Positions 8,091-15,151 of a stretch of DNA of 23,428 nucleotides are shown here, piece after piece; position 1 is the first letter of the stretch, and each line of letters begins with the position of its first letter. A program made the translations under genes and the position numbers. Origin of the DNA: CAYZEE01 sp964477485 (GTDB taxonomy: Bacteria; Patescibacteriota; Microgenomatia; Levybacterales; UBA12049); assembly GCA_964477485.1 (NCBI GenBank), contig CAYZEE010000014.1:1-23428 (forward strand). The letters are read 5' to 3'. The notes beneath the pieces are model-generated. The model searched no databases. It was given only the letters and a program-made list of their open reading frames with translations, and was not told where the DNA came from.

Positions 8091-8546
8091 GATATTTATT
8101 TCTTCTATTTCTTTTAGTCTACGGGTATGTTTTTCCGATGACTCAAACTCTGTTTCAATAAATGCTTTTACCATTCCTCTTGTTTCATCTTTATTCACAT
8201 AATCTGCTGCGATTGCCAAAATATTAATATTATCGTCTAATCGTGCTTTTTTAACCTGGTCTACGCTTAGAGCAAGACCACTCCTGATATGCTTAAATTT
8301 GTTTGCAACAACATCAACTCCAACCCCGCTTCCACAGATTACAATTCCTCTTGTGTTTTTTTGATTCCTGCCGAAATCATCTGAAACAGACTTTGCAACT
8401 TTTTCTGCAAAAACAGGATAATCGTCATTCGGATCATATTCAAAAGCGCCGACGTCCTCTCCTGCAATTTTATTCTCAATTAACCAAGTTTTTAGTTCTT
8501 CTTTTAATTTAAAACCTCTATGATCTGCTCCGATGTAAATTTTCAT
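8079..8546 (-). CDS. rpiB: ribose-5-phosphate isomerase B family (RpiB/LacAB)
   Basis: Sugar-phosphate isomerase of the RpiB/LacA/LacB fold, interconverting ribose 5-phosphate and ribulose 5-phosphate (or a related aldose/ketose pair). Visible are GADHRGF with D8-H9, DVG (31-33), DYPVFAEKVA, the active-site loop GIVICGSGVGVDVVANK with C71, and HIRSGLA. A C-terminal HTRRLKEIEEI matches the usual RH-x-R-x-x-K-I-xx-IE ending. The length of 155 residues is normal. The ATG overlaps the stop of the upstream aldolase-like gene in an ATGA (8543-8546), suggesting translational coupling. With rpe alongside, a pentose-phosphate role is the most economical reading; LacA/B-type substrates cannot be excluded. 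Confidence 0.9.
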   Translation of the reverse strand: MKIYIGADHRGFKLKEELKTWLIENKIAGEDVGAFEYDPNDDYPVFAEKVAKSVSDDFGRNQKNTRGIVICGSGVGVDVVANKFKHIRSGLALSVDQVKKARLDDNINILAIAADYVNKDETRGMVKAFIETEFESSEKHTRRLKEIEEINIPNY

Positions 8547-9469
8547 AAGTTACTTTTTCCCTGCATAAACAAGTCATAATAATGTCTAAAGTTTTCACTT
8601 ATTTTAGCAATTGCCTCTTCTCTCGTTATCTTGTTATCTTTTAATAAAATTAGGGGGTCCCAAAAGACTGTCCTTCCTACAGCAAAACCGATAACTCCTT
8701 CCGCATGTGCGCCTTTTATAATCCAGGTATAAACCATTTCTCTTTCTGCGCCTCGTCCTAGAATAACAACGCCAACATTTGTCCTTCCCCCGGCTCTTGC
8801 CTGTTCAACAAGTTTATTATAGTCTGATGTTTCATCCATTCCCTCCATCTTCCAGACATCCGGCTCAACGCCTTTTTCCTGAAATTCTTTTATAAGCTCT
8901 ATCGCAAGCTTTGGTCTTACCTCTTTGTCATAACGATTTTTATCTCCCGAAACACTCGATAATTGATCCTTAGACGGCAGAATTAAAACTTCTATCAAAA
9001 ATTTAAAATTATTTTGCTTTAAAAAATCATTCAACCGTCTAAGTTCTCTCAATTGCCTTTCCTTTGAAGAGAGGTCATCTTCGGGATTAAAACGAACTAA
9101 CGCTTTGGCAAAAGCAGGACTATATTTTTTTATATGCTCTCCGAAATCATCTCCATATTCAAAAACAAATTCTTTTTGTCCGCTTTTTTCGGTTGTCAAA
9201 AGCGCTACAAAACCTTGATTTGTAGCATCCCGTAAAATTGAATCTCCAAATTCTTCATCGATTAATATCGCTGCGAATTCTTTTTGCACTCCATCTGATA
9301 CGGATTTTTTAAATGCTCCGTATATTATTTGCTTCTCTTCTGTTATTTTCTGTCTTTGCTCGTCTGTTAATAATTCTTCATTTGAAATATTAAACATTCC
9401 CTTTGCAAAGGTTGACCGGTGGTCAAACGGAAGAATAAAAAGAAATTTATTGTAACCTAAATTATTCAT
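8543..9469 (-). CDS. DUF2090 aldolase-like protein (IolC C-terminal type)
   Basis: A 308-residue TIM-barrel-type protein resembling the DUF2090 domain found fused to the C-terminus of the kinase IolC in many bacteria. That domain is proposed to cleave 2-deoxy-5-keto-gluconate 6-phosphate. Recognisable segments are FILPFDHRSTF at the N-terminus, DVWKMEGMDE (a Lys that could form a Schiff base, by inference), VVILGRGAERE and GFAVGRTVFWDPL near the C-terminus. Here it is a separate gene whose ATG lies inside the end of the PfkB kinase gene (8-bp overlap), and whose stop overlaps rpiB by 4 bp. Kinase and aldolase are therefore co-translated as in the fused form. The sugar substrate is not readable; no other inositol catabolic genes are in the window. 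Confidence 0.75.
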   Translation of the reverse strand: MNNLGYNKFLFILPFDHRSTFAKGMFNISNEELLTDEQRQKITEEKQIIYGAFKKSVSDGVQKEFAAILIDEEFGDSILRDATNQGFVALLTTEKSGQKEFVFEYGDDFGEHIKKYSPAFAKALVRFNPEDDLSSKERQLRELRRLNDFLKQNNFKFLIEVLILPSKDQLSSVSGDKNRYDKEVRPKLAIELIKEFQEKGVEPDVWKMEGMDETSDYNKLVEQARAGGRTNVGVVILGRGAEREMVYTWIIKGAHAEGVIGFAVGRTVFWDPLILLKDNKITREEAIAKISENFRHYYDLFMQGKSNL

Positions 9470-10439
9470 TTTTAACTCTTTTTTCCATTTCCTCTCTTGT
9501 CAAAAGTCCTGCTTCTGCTCCTACCATACCTATAACCGATCCTGCATTTTGGTTTCCCCAAAGCATTGCAGTTTTTAAATCAAGGCCTGAAAGTACAGCC
9601 CCTAAAAAACCTGTTGCATAAGAATCTCCGGCACCGGTTTTTTCTACAACAGAAGTATTTATTGGATCACAGGAGAAAAAATTTCCTTTTTCATCAATTG
9701 ACCATGAGCCTTTTATCCCATCTGTTATGACTACAATTTTAGAACCTTTACTTTGCAAACCTCTTAGTAAATACTCTATCTCTTCTGTCTCTTCATGTTC
9801 CACGCTTCTTGATTTTTGATTCAAAATTTTTTGGGCCTCTTCCTTATTCACAAAAAGAAGGTCTGTGTTTTTTAAAATATCATCCATTCCCTCTTTTCCT
9901 GCATCTATTTGAAAAGTTCCGGGATTAAAAGCAAGCTTAACATTATTTGAAATAATAAATTCTAACGTTTTTTTATAAGCGCCCCTCCATTTTTCTCCAA
10001 GCGATGTAAGATAAATCCATTTCGTAGAAATTTCATCAAAAGAGAAATCATTATCTCTTTCAACCTCTTCTTCAAAAATAGTTCTTTCTCCATTAAAATT
10101 TAGAATAACTGACACAGAGGAATCTCCTTGAGTTTGTTTTAAATGAACCTCGGAAACTCCTTCTCTTTTTAAAGTATTTATGATTTTTGAAGAGAACTCA
10201 TCATCTCCTACTTCGGCAATTATTGCGCTTTTAAATCCAAGCTTTGAGGCTCCGACGGAAACATTTGCAGCATTTCCTCCAATCATAAAATAGGCTCTAT
10301 CAACTAAAGCTTTATCTCCCGATTTTACACAAATTTCGCGAGTCAGAGGATCAAAACGGAAATGCTTATTGGTTTCATGTACTTGAAGAAATACATCAAC
10401 CTTTGCGTTACCTATAGCAACAACGTCAAATACATCCAT
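9462..10439 (-). CDS. PfkB-family sugar kinase
   Basis: A ribokinase/PfkB-family kinase of 325 residues, phosphorylating a sugar or sugar acid with ATP. Signatures are the N-terminal FDVVAIGNAKVDVF, GGNAANVSVGASKLG (substrate-side GGN motif) and the C-terminal KTGAGDSYATGF, holding the catalytic Asp and anion hole. The ATG at 10439 is chosen because it begins the conserved strand directly; a TTG at 10478 adds 13 residues that lie in the promoter. The gene leads an operon-like run: kinase, DUF2090 aldolase, rpiB and probably rpe. The pairing mimics a split IolC, suggesting 5-dehydro-2-deoxygluconokinase, but fructose 6-phosphate or another hexose is possible. A 7-nt periodic tract lies within it (9805-9832). 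Confidence 0.85.
   Translation of the reverse strand: MDVFDVVAIGNAKVDVFLQVHETNKHFRFDPLTREICVKSGDKALVDRAYFMIGGNAANVSVGASKLGFKSAIIAEVGDDEFSSKIINTLKREGVSEVHLKQTQGDSSVSVILNFNGERTIFEEEVERDNDFSFDEISTKWIYLTSLGEKWRGAYKKTLEFIISNNVKLAFNPGTFQIDAGKEGMDDILKNTDLLFVNKEEAQKILNQKSRSVEHEETEEIEYLLRGLQSKGSKIVVITDGIKGSWSIDEKGNFFSCDPINTSVVEKTGAGDSYATGFLGAVLSGLDLKTAMLWGNQNAGSVIGMVGAEAGLLTREEMEKRVKNE
9805..9832. repeat. 7-nt periodic tract inside PfkB gene
   Basis: Heptamers CTTCTTG, ATTTTTG, ATTCAAA, ATTTTTT, encoding the loop segment KILNQKSRS. More degenerate than the pgk and comF tracts. Confidence 0.4.
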
Positions 10440-10448
10440 TATAAATTC

Positions 10449-10478
10449 AGAATAACATAAAAAATATTTGAAGGTCAA
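10449..10478 (-). promoter_or_regulatory. promoter of the kinase-aldolase-rpiB unit
   Basis: Minus strand -35 TTGACC (10473-10478, 5/6), 18-bp spacer, -10 TATTCT (10449-10454, 4/6). Nine nt separate the -10 from the ATG at 10439, so the leader would be about 3 nt with no room for an SD. Confidence 0.55.
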
Positions 10479-10497
10479 CCCCGATTGAAATCAAAGA

Positions 10498-11100
10498 TTA
10501 TTGGCCAATAATAACCAGCGCATCGGCTGATGAAGAAGATGACAAATCTGACGAAGACGCTCCTATTGTATAATTTTGACTTAAGTCTTTCTTAAGAAGA
10601 GAAAGATAATCGCTCTGGGAACTTTTAACCTGAACGGTTACATTTGTGTAGTTAAAATTATCTGCATTACCTGTTGAAACAACATCATATCCCAAGCTTT
10701 TAAGAAAATCTGCTGCTTTACCTGCTACCCCGGCTGCTCCGCTCCCGTTCTCAACAGCAACGGAGAGTTTGCTTCTATCAAGTCCTGTTGTCCTATCAAT
10801 GGGATTTGCTGTAGACTTTGCGCTTGAAGTCGGACTAGTTGTCGGTCTTGAAGTTGAGGTTGGCGAAGTTGATAAAGTTGGGGTTGGTGTATTTGTTGAT
10901 GTCGGAACCTCGGTGGGAGTTGGCGTAATATTCGCCGTGGATTTTTTGCTTTTTGAGCCGACAAACTTAACTGCGGCAACTATCAAAATCAGAACAATAA
11001 CTGCGATAATTAACCACATGAGTGGACGTTTTGGTTTCTTCGACGACTTACCTATAGAATCGTTCTGAAGAGCAGTATTTTGAAATCCTACTTCCTCCAT
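10498..11100 (-). CDS. membrane-anchored LytR_C domain protein
   Basis: A 200-residue single-pass protein: a cytoplasmic basic N-terminus, one membrane helix (about 28-47), a Thr/Pro/Ser-rich low-complexity linker (about 60-105), then an external LytR_C-type domain of about 90 residues. The domain has VAVENGSG, AADFLKSLGYDV, NYTNVTVQVK and ADALVIIGQ. LytR_C domains occur at the C-terminus of LytR-CpsA-Psr envelope proteins; their exact role is not settled. The ATG at 11100 is preferred over a TTG at 11139. The domain is closely related to the C-terminus of the protein at 12942-14294. It is divergent from the SpoIID gene; a separate promoter precedes the downstream kinase. Confidence 0.8.
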   Translation of the reverse strand: MEEVGFQNTALQNDSIGKSSKKPKRPLMWLIIAVIVLILIVAAVKFVGSKSKKSTANITPTPTEVPTSTNTPTPTLSTSPTSTSRPTTSPTSSAKSTANPIDRTTGLDRSKLSVAVENGSGAAGVAGKAADFLKSLGYDVVSTGNADNFNYTNVTVQVKSSQSDYLSLLKKDLSQNYTIGASSSDLSSSSSADALVIIGQ

Positions 11101-11107
11101 TATGGAC

Positions 11108-11163
11108 AATATAATAATACTTTCTATTCTTTTTAGCAAGATATAAAATTTATTTGTTATAAT
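11108..11163. promoter_or_regulatory. divergent promoter region, LytR_C / SpoIID
   Basis: A 74-nt intergenic stretch with two -10 boxes. Minus: TATATT (11108-11113), 7 nt before the ATG at 11100. Plus: extended -10 TGT-TATAAT (11156-11163), perfect hexamer, 11 nt before the ATG at 11175. No SD precedes either start, and -35 boxes are weak. Predicted leaders are about 0 and 5 nt. Confidence 0.5.
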
Positions 11164-11174
11164 AGATAAGCGCT

Positions 11175-12899
11175 ATGAAAAAACTCCTGATATTTTTTTC
11201 TATTATTCTTTTCAGTTCTTTGTGGCTTTTTGTACCTAAAACTTCTTCTGATGAATTAAGCGATATAGGCAAACAAATTCAAGACTTAACTACTTCCCTG
11301 AATATGTCCATTAAAGCAACTAGGCCTTTAGAATCTCAACTGGACAGCATGAAGACGCAAATTCAGGACATAAAAAATAGGTTATCTGATGTAGCGATAG
11401 GCATTACCGTTAAAGAGAAAAATATCAATGAAGGTTATAAAAATCTTGCTAAGCAAACAGATCTTTTAGATCACGCAGTCCGTGATTTCTATATTAAAAC
11501 TTATTATAATTCTCCTCTTTCGATATTCCTGACTGTTTCTTCTGTTTCAGATATCACGCAGATTTTGGCGTATCAAAAACAAGCCGTTAACCAGGACAAG
11601 GCAATTATTACAAATATTGCCTTGTCTATCGAGGACCTTGAGGCGCAAAAAAAAGCTCTTGAGAATGAAAAAGCGACTCTTACAACACTTAAATCAAGTC
11701 TTGATGAACAATCGGCAAAGCTTGACAAAATCGTAGAGGGAGCAAAAGCTTATCAACAAAACCTAACGTCTCAAATTGCGGTTCTATCAGCTCGCCAGGA
11801 GCAGATACTTGCGCAACGTCTTGCAAGTTTGAATATCCCTCTTTATGCAAGTGCTCTCGGCGGTTGTTCAAGCGATTTGACAAATGGGAAAAATCCGGGT
11901 TTTAGTCCTGCATTTGGTTTCTTTACCTATGGTGTGCCAAATAGGGTTGGTTTAAATCAGTATGGAGCTTGGGGACGGGCAAAAGCAGGACAGGATTATC
12001 AGCAAATCCTACAAGCTTATTACAATTTTGATTCTATTTCTGCTGCCAACACGTCCATTCAAATAAATGTCTCAGGCTACGGAAATTATTCTTTGGAAGA
12101 TTATGTAAAAAGAATTTATGAAGTACCGGACTCATGGACAGATAATAACCTTGCAGCTCTTAAAGCTCAGGCAATTGCTGTTCGCTCTTATGTATTGAGC
12201 TATACTAACAATGGACAAAATCCCATTTGCCCGACCCAGCAGTGTCAGGTTTTTCAACCAAATCCCAAAGGAGGAAATTGGGAACAGGCGGTTGATGCAA
12301 CAGCAGGACTTGTAATGATGCAGGGAGGACAACCAATCAAAGCCTGGTTCTCTTCAACTCACGGCGGGTATATTCACTCTTCTGGTGATATCGGATGGGG
12401 AAACACTTCATGGACGAAAAATGGAGTCGACTCATCCTCTTCGATTAGCAACTTCTCAGATCTCCAAAACAATGCTTATGACAAAGACTCTCCATGGTTT
12501 TATTGCGACTGGGGATCAAGAAGCCAATATGATGGCACTGCCTGGCTTACTTCACAGGAGGTAGCCGATATTGCTAACGTTATTCTTCTGGTCGAGAAAG
12601 ATTCGGGAACCCGCGAGCATCTGTACCAAACAGATCAACCAAACCCGGCCGGTACTGATACTTGGGACGAGGCAAGAGTCAAGCAAGAACTTTCTGCCCG
12701 CGGCGGAACTCCCTTTAATTCTGTATCTTCTTTCTCTATCAGCGCCGATTTTGCCAGCGGAAAAACTTCGACAGTAACCGTATCAGGAGATGCAGGAACA
12801 ACTACCTTTGATGGTTCTGATTTTAAAACTTATTTCAACTTAAGAGCGCCGGCCAACATACAAATTGTCGGCCCTCTCTTCAACGCAGAAACGAAATAA
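11175..12899 (+). CDS. secreted coiled-coil SpoIID/LytB-type protein
   Basis: A 574-residue exported protein likely to act on peptidoglycan. A signal peptide or anchor (1-20) is followed by an EnvC/PcsB-like coiled-coil region (about 26-215). The SpoIID part starts with a GVPNRVGLNQYGAWGRAKAG segment (253-272), which corresponds to the G-H-G-V-G-M-S-Q-Y-G-A motif with Asn for His. It continues with SLEDYVKRIYEVPDSW, where E316 is the likely counterpart of the SpoIID catalytic Glu, then AALKAQAIAVRSY (327-339) and WFSSTHGGY. SpoIID is a lytic transglycosylase acting on denuded glycan. Here the QYGA motif precedes the Glu-bearing part, whereas in B. subtilis SpoIID it follows. Coiled coil plus hydrolase suggests a regulated division or wall-remodelling enzyme (inference). 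Confidence 0.85.
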   Translation: MKKLLIFFSIILFSSLWLFVPKTSSDELSDIGKQIQDLTTSLNMSIKATRPLESQLDSMKTQIQDIKNRLSDVAIGITVKEKNINEGYKNLAKQTDLLDHAVRDFYIKTYYNSPLSIFLTVSSVSDITQILAYQKQAVNQDKAIITNIALSIEDLEAQKKALENEKATLTTLKSSLDEQSAKLDKIVEGAKAYQQNLTSQIAVLSARQEQILAQRLASLNIPLYASALGGCSSDLTNGKNPGFSPAFGFFTYGVPNRVGLNQYGAWGRAKAGQDYQQILQAYYNFDSISAANTSIQINVSGYGNYSLEDYVKRIYEVPDSWTDNNLAALKAQAIAVRSYVLSYTNNGQNPICPTQQCQVFQPNPKGGNWEQAVDATAGLVMMQGGQPIKAWFSSTHGGYIHSSGDIGWGNTSWTKNGVDSSSSISNFSDLQNNAYDKDSPWFYCDWGSRSQYDGTAWLTSQEVADIANVILLVEKDSGTREHLYQTDQPNPAGTDTWDEARVKQELSARGGTPFNSVSSFSISADFASGKTSTVTVSGDAGTTTFDGSDFKTYFNLRAPANIQIVGPLFNAETK

Positions 12900-12929
12900 A
12901 GCTGGCATGTTTTTTTTGACAGCACTTGC

Positions 12930-12935
12930 TATACT
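12930..12935 (+). promoter_or_regulatory. extended -10 box abutting GTG start
   Basis: TGC-TATACT (TGC at 12927-12929). The hexamer ends 6 nt before the GTG at 12942, so the predicted start of transcription falls on the start codon. A TTGACA at 12916-12921 is too close (8 bp) to serve as its -35. Confidence 0.5.
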
Positions 12936-12941
12936 ATAGTC

Positions 12942-14294
12942 GTGGAGAATAATATAAATATTTCTCTTGCAAAAATAGTCGCAACTCCCAAAGAATCCTC
13001 CTGGGCACAAGTTTATAACGCAGGCTCTCTCTTCGCTGTCTTGTCTTTGGAGAAAAAAGAAATTGAAGAACAAAAAGAAGATTTTCTTAATCTTTTGGGG
13101 AAGGACGTTTTTAGTACTCTTGAAGAGGAATTCTTTACACTCGATAAAAAAGACCTTGCTTCTATAAAAAAGGCTATCCAAATAACAATCCAAAAAATTC
13201 CTCCTGATGTTTCCTGTTCTTTTGTTATCTCATCAATAATTAACAATTTTTTATATCTTTTTATCGCAGGCTCGGGCAAGGCGGATATAAAAAGAGATAA
13301 CCAGTTTGGGACAATACTTGAATCACAGGAAACAGGCACGACGACTCTTAAGGCTGCCTCAGGGATATTGCGGCCTTCTGATATAGTCATTCTCCAAACA
13401 CAACAATTTAGAAATATAATCACATCTCCCCTTTTATCCTCTTCTCTTGATAACAAACCGCCGGAAGAGATTGCGGAAATTCTTGCACCTTTAATTCATG
13501 AAGAGGGAAAGGGAGGATCAGCCGCAATAATTCTTAAAGCTCAGGGACAAGAAACTGCAGATAAAGAAGTTTTAGAAAAAGAGATAGAAAAGTTTGACAG
13601 GACTTCTCTTGCGCCAACCGCCAGATATTTCTCAATTATTAATAAATATCTTTCTCCGCTCGCCCGGTTAAGTCACTCCAGAAAAGTTTTTCTAACAGTA
13701 GCTATAGTTGTTTTTATAATCTTTGTTCTTGCAATAAATTTTGCAATCAGAAAGCAAGAAAGCGATAAAATTCATGCCTTATTTAACCAAATTTATCCGC
13801 AAGCTGAAAAAAAATATAATGAAGGAGAGGGCCTTTTGGAACTAAATAAAAATTTGGCAAGAGACAGTTTTGTGGCGTCCCAAAAAATATTGGAGGATGG
13901 TAAATCTAAATTTCCAGAAAACTCCAAAGAGGAAAAACAAATTCTGGAGCTTCTTTCCAAGGTTAATAACGAACTTGAGACAAACTCTCCTGAGAAAATT
14001 GCCCAAAATATGGACAGAAGTAAAATTGCAGTTAGTGTAGAAAACGGGAGCGGAATAGAAGGAGCTGCGGGAAAGGTTGCTAATTTTCTAAAAAACAAAG
14101 GATACAATGTGTCTTCAACTTCAAATGCAGATAGTTATAATTATAAAGGGATAACAATAAAAGCAAAAAAATCAACCAGTGCCTATTTAGACCTTTTAAA
14201 AAAGGATTTATCTGAAAAATATACCATTTCAGATACGTCTTCTGATTTGCCTCAAGATTCTACAGCAGATATCTTAGTAATAGTCGGAAAATGA
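12942..14294 (+). CDS. PP2C-like domain membrane protein with LytR_C tail
   Basis: A 450-residue protein in three parts. The cytoplasmic N-terminal part (about 1-240) has a PP2C/PPM-like strand pattern (GSLFAVLSLEKK, LYLFIAGSGKADI, GILRPSDIVILQT) but no DGMGG metal motif, so it may be a non-catalytic relative. One membrane helix follows (about 248-268), then a helical region (275-360) and a C-terminal LytR_C domain (about 368-450: VSVENGSG, VANFLKNKGYNV, ADILVIVGK). The LytR_C part is closely similar to that at 10498. The start is GTG at 12942 with no SD. Its TGA overlaps the smpB ATG (ATGA, 14291-14294), so the two are probably translated together. Domain order is sure for the helix and LytR_C, tentative for PP2C. 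Confidence 0.75.
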   Translation: MENNINISLAKIVATPKESSWAQVYNAGSLFAVLSLEKKEIEEQKEDFLNLLGKDVFSTLEEEFFTLDKKDLASIKKAIQITIQKIPPDVSCSFVISSIINNFLYLFIAGSGKADIKRDNQFGTILESQETGTTTLKAASGILRPSDIVILQTQQFRNIITSPLLSSSLDNKPPEEIAEILAPLIHEEGKGGSAAIILKAQGQETADKEVLEKEIEKFDRTSLAPTARYFSIINKYLSPLARLSHSRKVFLTVAIVVFIIFVLAINFAIRKQESDKIHALFNQIYPQAEKKYNEGEGLLELNKNLARDSFVASQKILEDGKSKFPENSKEEKQILELLSKVNNELETNSPEKIAQNMDRSKIAVSVENGSGIEGAAGKVANFLKNKGYNVSSTSNADSYNYKGITIKAKKSTSAYLDLLKKDLSEKYTISDTSSDLPQDSTADILVIVGK

Positions 14295-14728
14295 AAATTG
14301 TAAATAAAAGAGTTTTTTTTGATTATGAGATTTTTGAGCGCTTTGAGGCAGGAATTAGCTTAAATGGCACAGAGGTTAAGGCTGTACGTCTTGGACACGC
14401 TGATTTAACCGGAAGTTTTGTAAAAATTATCGGAAGCGAGGTTTATCTTGTAAACGCAAAGATATTCCCCTATAAATATGCAGCTCCAGAGAATTATGAT
14501 GAAAGAAGAACAAGAAAACTGCTTCTTCACAAAAAAGAAATAATTTCTCTTAAGTCAAAGGTGGAGGGCTCAAGACTAACTATTGTCCCAATATCAATCT
14601 ATACTAAAAAAGTGTTTATCAAGGTAGAACTGGCTCTAGGCCGCGGAAAGAAAAAATTCGAGAAAAAAGAGGCTATAAAGAAGAAGGATATTGAAAGAGA
14701 AATAGAACAAGAACTTTCCAGCCAATAA
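14291..14728 (+). CDS. smpB: SsrA-binding protein SmpB
   Basis: SmpB binds tmRNA and delivers it to stalled ribosomes in trans-translation. The 145-residue protein shows the family hallmarks: FFDYEIFERFEAGISLNGTEVKA, the SFVKI and EVYLVNAKIFPY strands, DERRTRKLLLHKKEI, and the basic tail after VELALGRGKKKFEKKE, which normally occupies the vacant mRNA channel. Its ATG is embedded in the stop of the upstream membrane protein gene. Its stop codon (14726-14728) overlaps the T-tract of the tmRNA terminator on the opposite strand, so smpB and ssrA are tail to tail with essentially no spacer. Confidence 0.97.
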   Translation: MKIVNKRVFFDYEIFERFEAGISLNGTEVKAVRLGHADLTGSFVKIIGSEVYLVNAKIFPYKYAAPENYDERRTRKLLLHKKEIISLKSKVEGSRLTIVPISIYTKKVFIKVELALGRGKKKFEKKEAIKKKDIEREIEQELSSQ

Positions 14729-14752
14729 AAAACCGCCCTCAAAAGGACGGTT
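14726..14752 (-). terminator. intrinsic terminator of tmRNA
   Basis: On the minus strand AACCGTCC, loop TTTTGA, GGGCGGTT (8-bp stem with one G-U pair), then a T-run to 14727. The hairpin begins 3 nt after the tmRNA discriminator base. The T-run overlaps the smpB stop codon. On the plus strand no T-run follows the hairpin. Confidence 0.85.
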
Positions 14753-14755
14753 GTG

Positions 14756-15110
14756 TGGAGATGTCCGAGAGTGACTCGGAGTCCAAGAAAACATTTTAAA
14801 AACATCTACAAGCTTATCTGATTTTAAATGTCGCCTAATTCTTACCCAATCAGAAGGAAAAAACAAGACCGAGATTTATAAGTTCGAATAAGAAACAAAT
14901 CGATTCCTTATTTATATCTCAACTTTATTTATGCCCGTAAAATCTCGTTGAGAAAGAATTCACGAACAGTATGAATTACGCTTAGTTTAAGCGTATGCAT
15001 ACGCTAACTGTTGATTGCTAGCATTTATATTTTTGAACCCGTTTTACGGCTTTGATTCATCGCCGGCTTGCAGTTTTTAATGTGCTTTCCTGTCGATGCA
15101 ATGCATCCCC
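14756..15110 (-). ncRNA. ssrA: tmRNA (transfer-messenger RNA)
   Basis: A 355-nt tmRNA. The 5' end reads GGGGATG, then CATCGACAGG and TGCAAGCCG, matching the conserved tmRNA 5' region. The 3' end CATCTCC pairs with GGGGATG (7 bp, one G-U), followed by discriminator A. CCA is not encoded, so CCA-adding enzyme is needed. An AAGCTTGTAGA segment precedes the T-arm, as in other tmRNAs. The tag ORF (14987-15022) probably resumes at GCT and encodes ASNQQLAYAYA, then TAA; a perfect 16-bp palindrome (14990-15005) covers its end. The T-arm is TCCGA-GTCACTC-TCGGA, where the loop departs from TTCRANY. The gene has its own promoter and terminator. It sits between convergent smpB and co-directional comF. 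Resume codon placement is inferred. Confidence 0.93.
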
Positions 15111-15122
15111 AAGTTAACAGAA

Positions 15123-15151
15123 ATTATATATCAATCCCTCGCCAAAGTCAA
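15123..15151 (-). promoter_or_regulatory. tmRNA promoter within comF 3' end
   Basis: Minus strand -35 TTGACT (15146-15151, 5/6), exactly 17 bp, -10 TATAAT (15123-15128, 6/6). Transcription would start about 6 nt before the mature 5' end at 15110, leaving a short leader for RNase P. The -35 and spacer lie inside the last codons of comF. Confidence 0.85.

Noticed and set aside
10440..10478. TTG start extension of the PfkB gene
   Set aside because: The extension overlaps the promoter, and the ATG at 10439 starts right at the conserved first strand.
10769..11068. Plus-strand ORF of low-complexity Val/Gly
   Set aside because: Antisense shadow of the Thr/Pro-rich linker of the LytR_C protein.
11101..11139. 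TTG start extension of the LytR_C protein
   Set aside because: It would cover the predicted -10 region and add residues before a normal cytoplasmic N-terminus starting at the ATG at 11100.
12916..12921. TTGACA as a -35 box for the gene at 12942
   Set aside because: It is only 8 bp from the -10 TATACT, too close for a sigma-70-type promoter.
14757..14815. Plus-strand sequence that begins like a tRNA (GGAGATGTCCGAGAG)
   Set aside because: No cloverleaf closes on the plus strand; it is the reverse complement of the tmRNA 3' end, which fits fully.
14599..14866. Minus-strand ORFs over the smpB end and tmRNA 3' part
   Set aside because: They are translations of the tmRNA and the smpB antisense strand; no start signal or family match.
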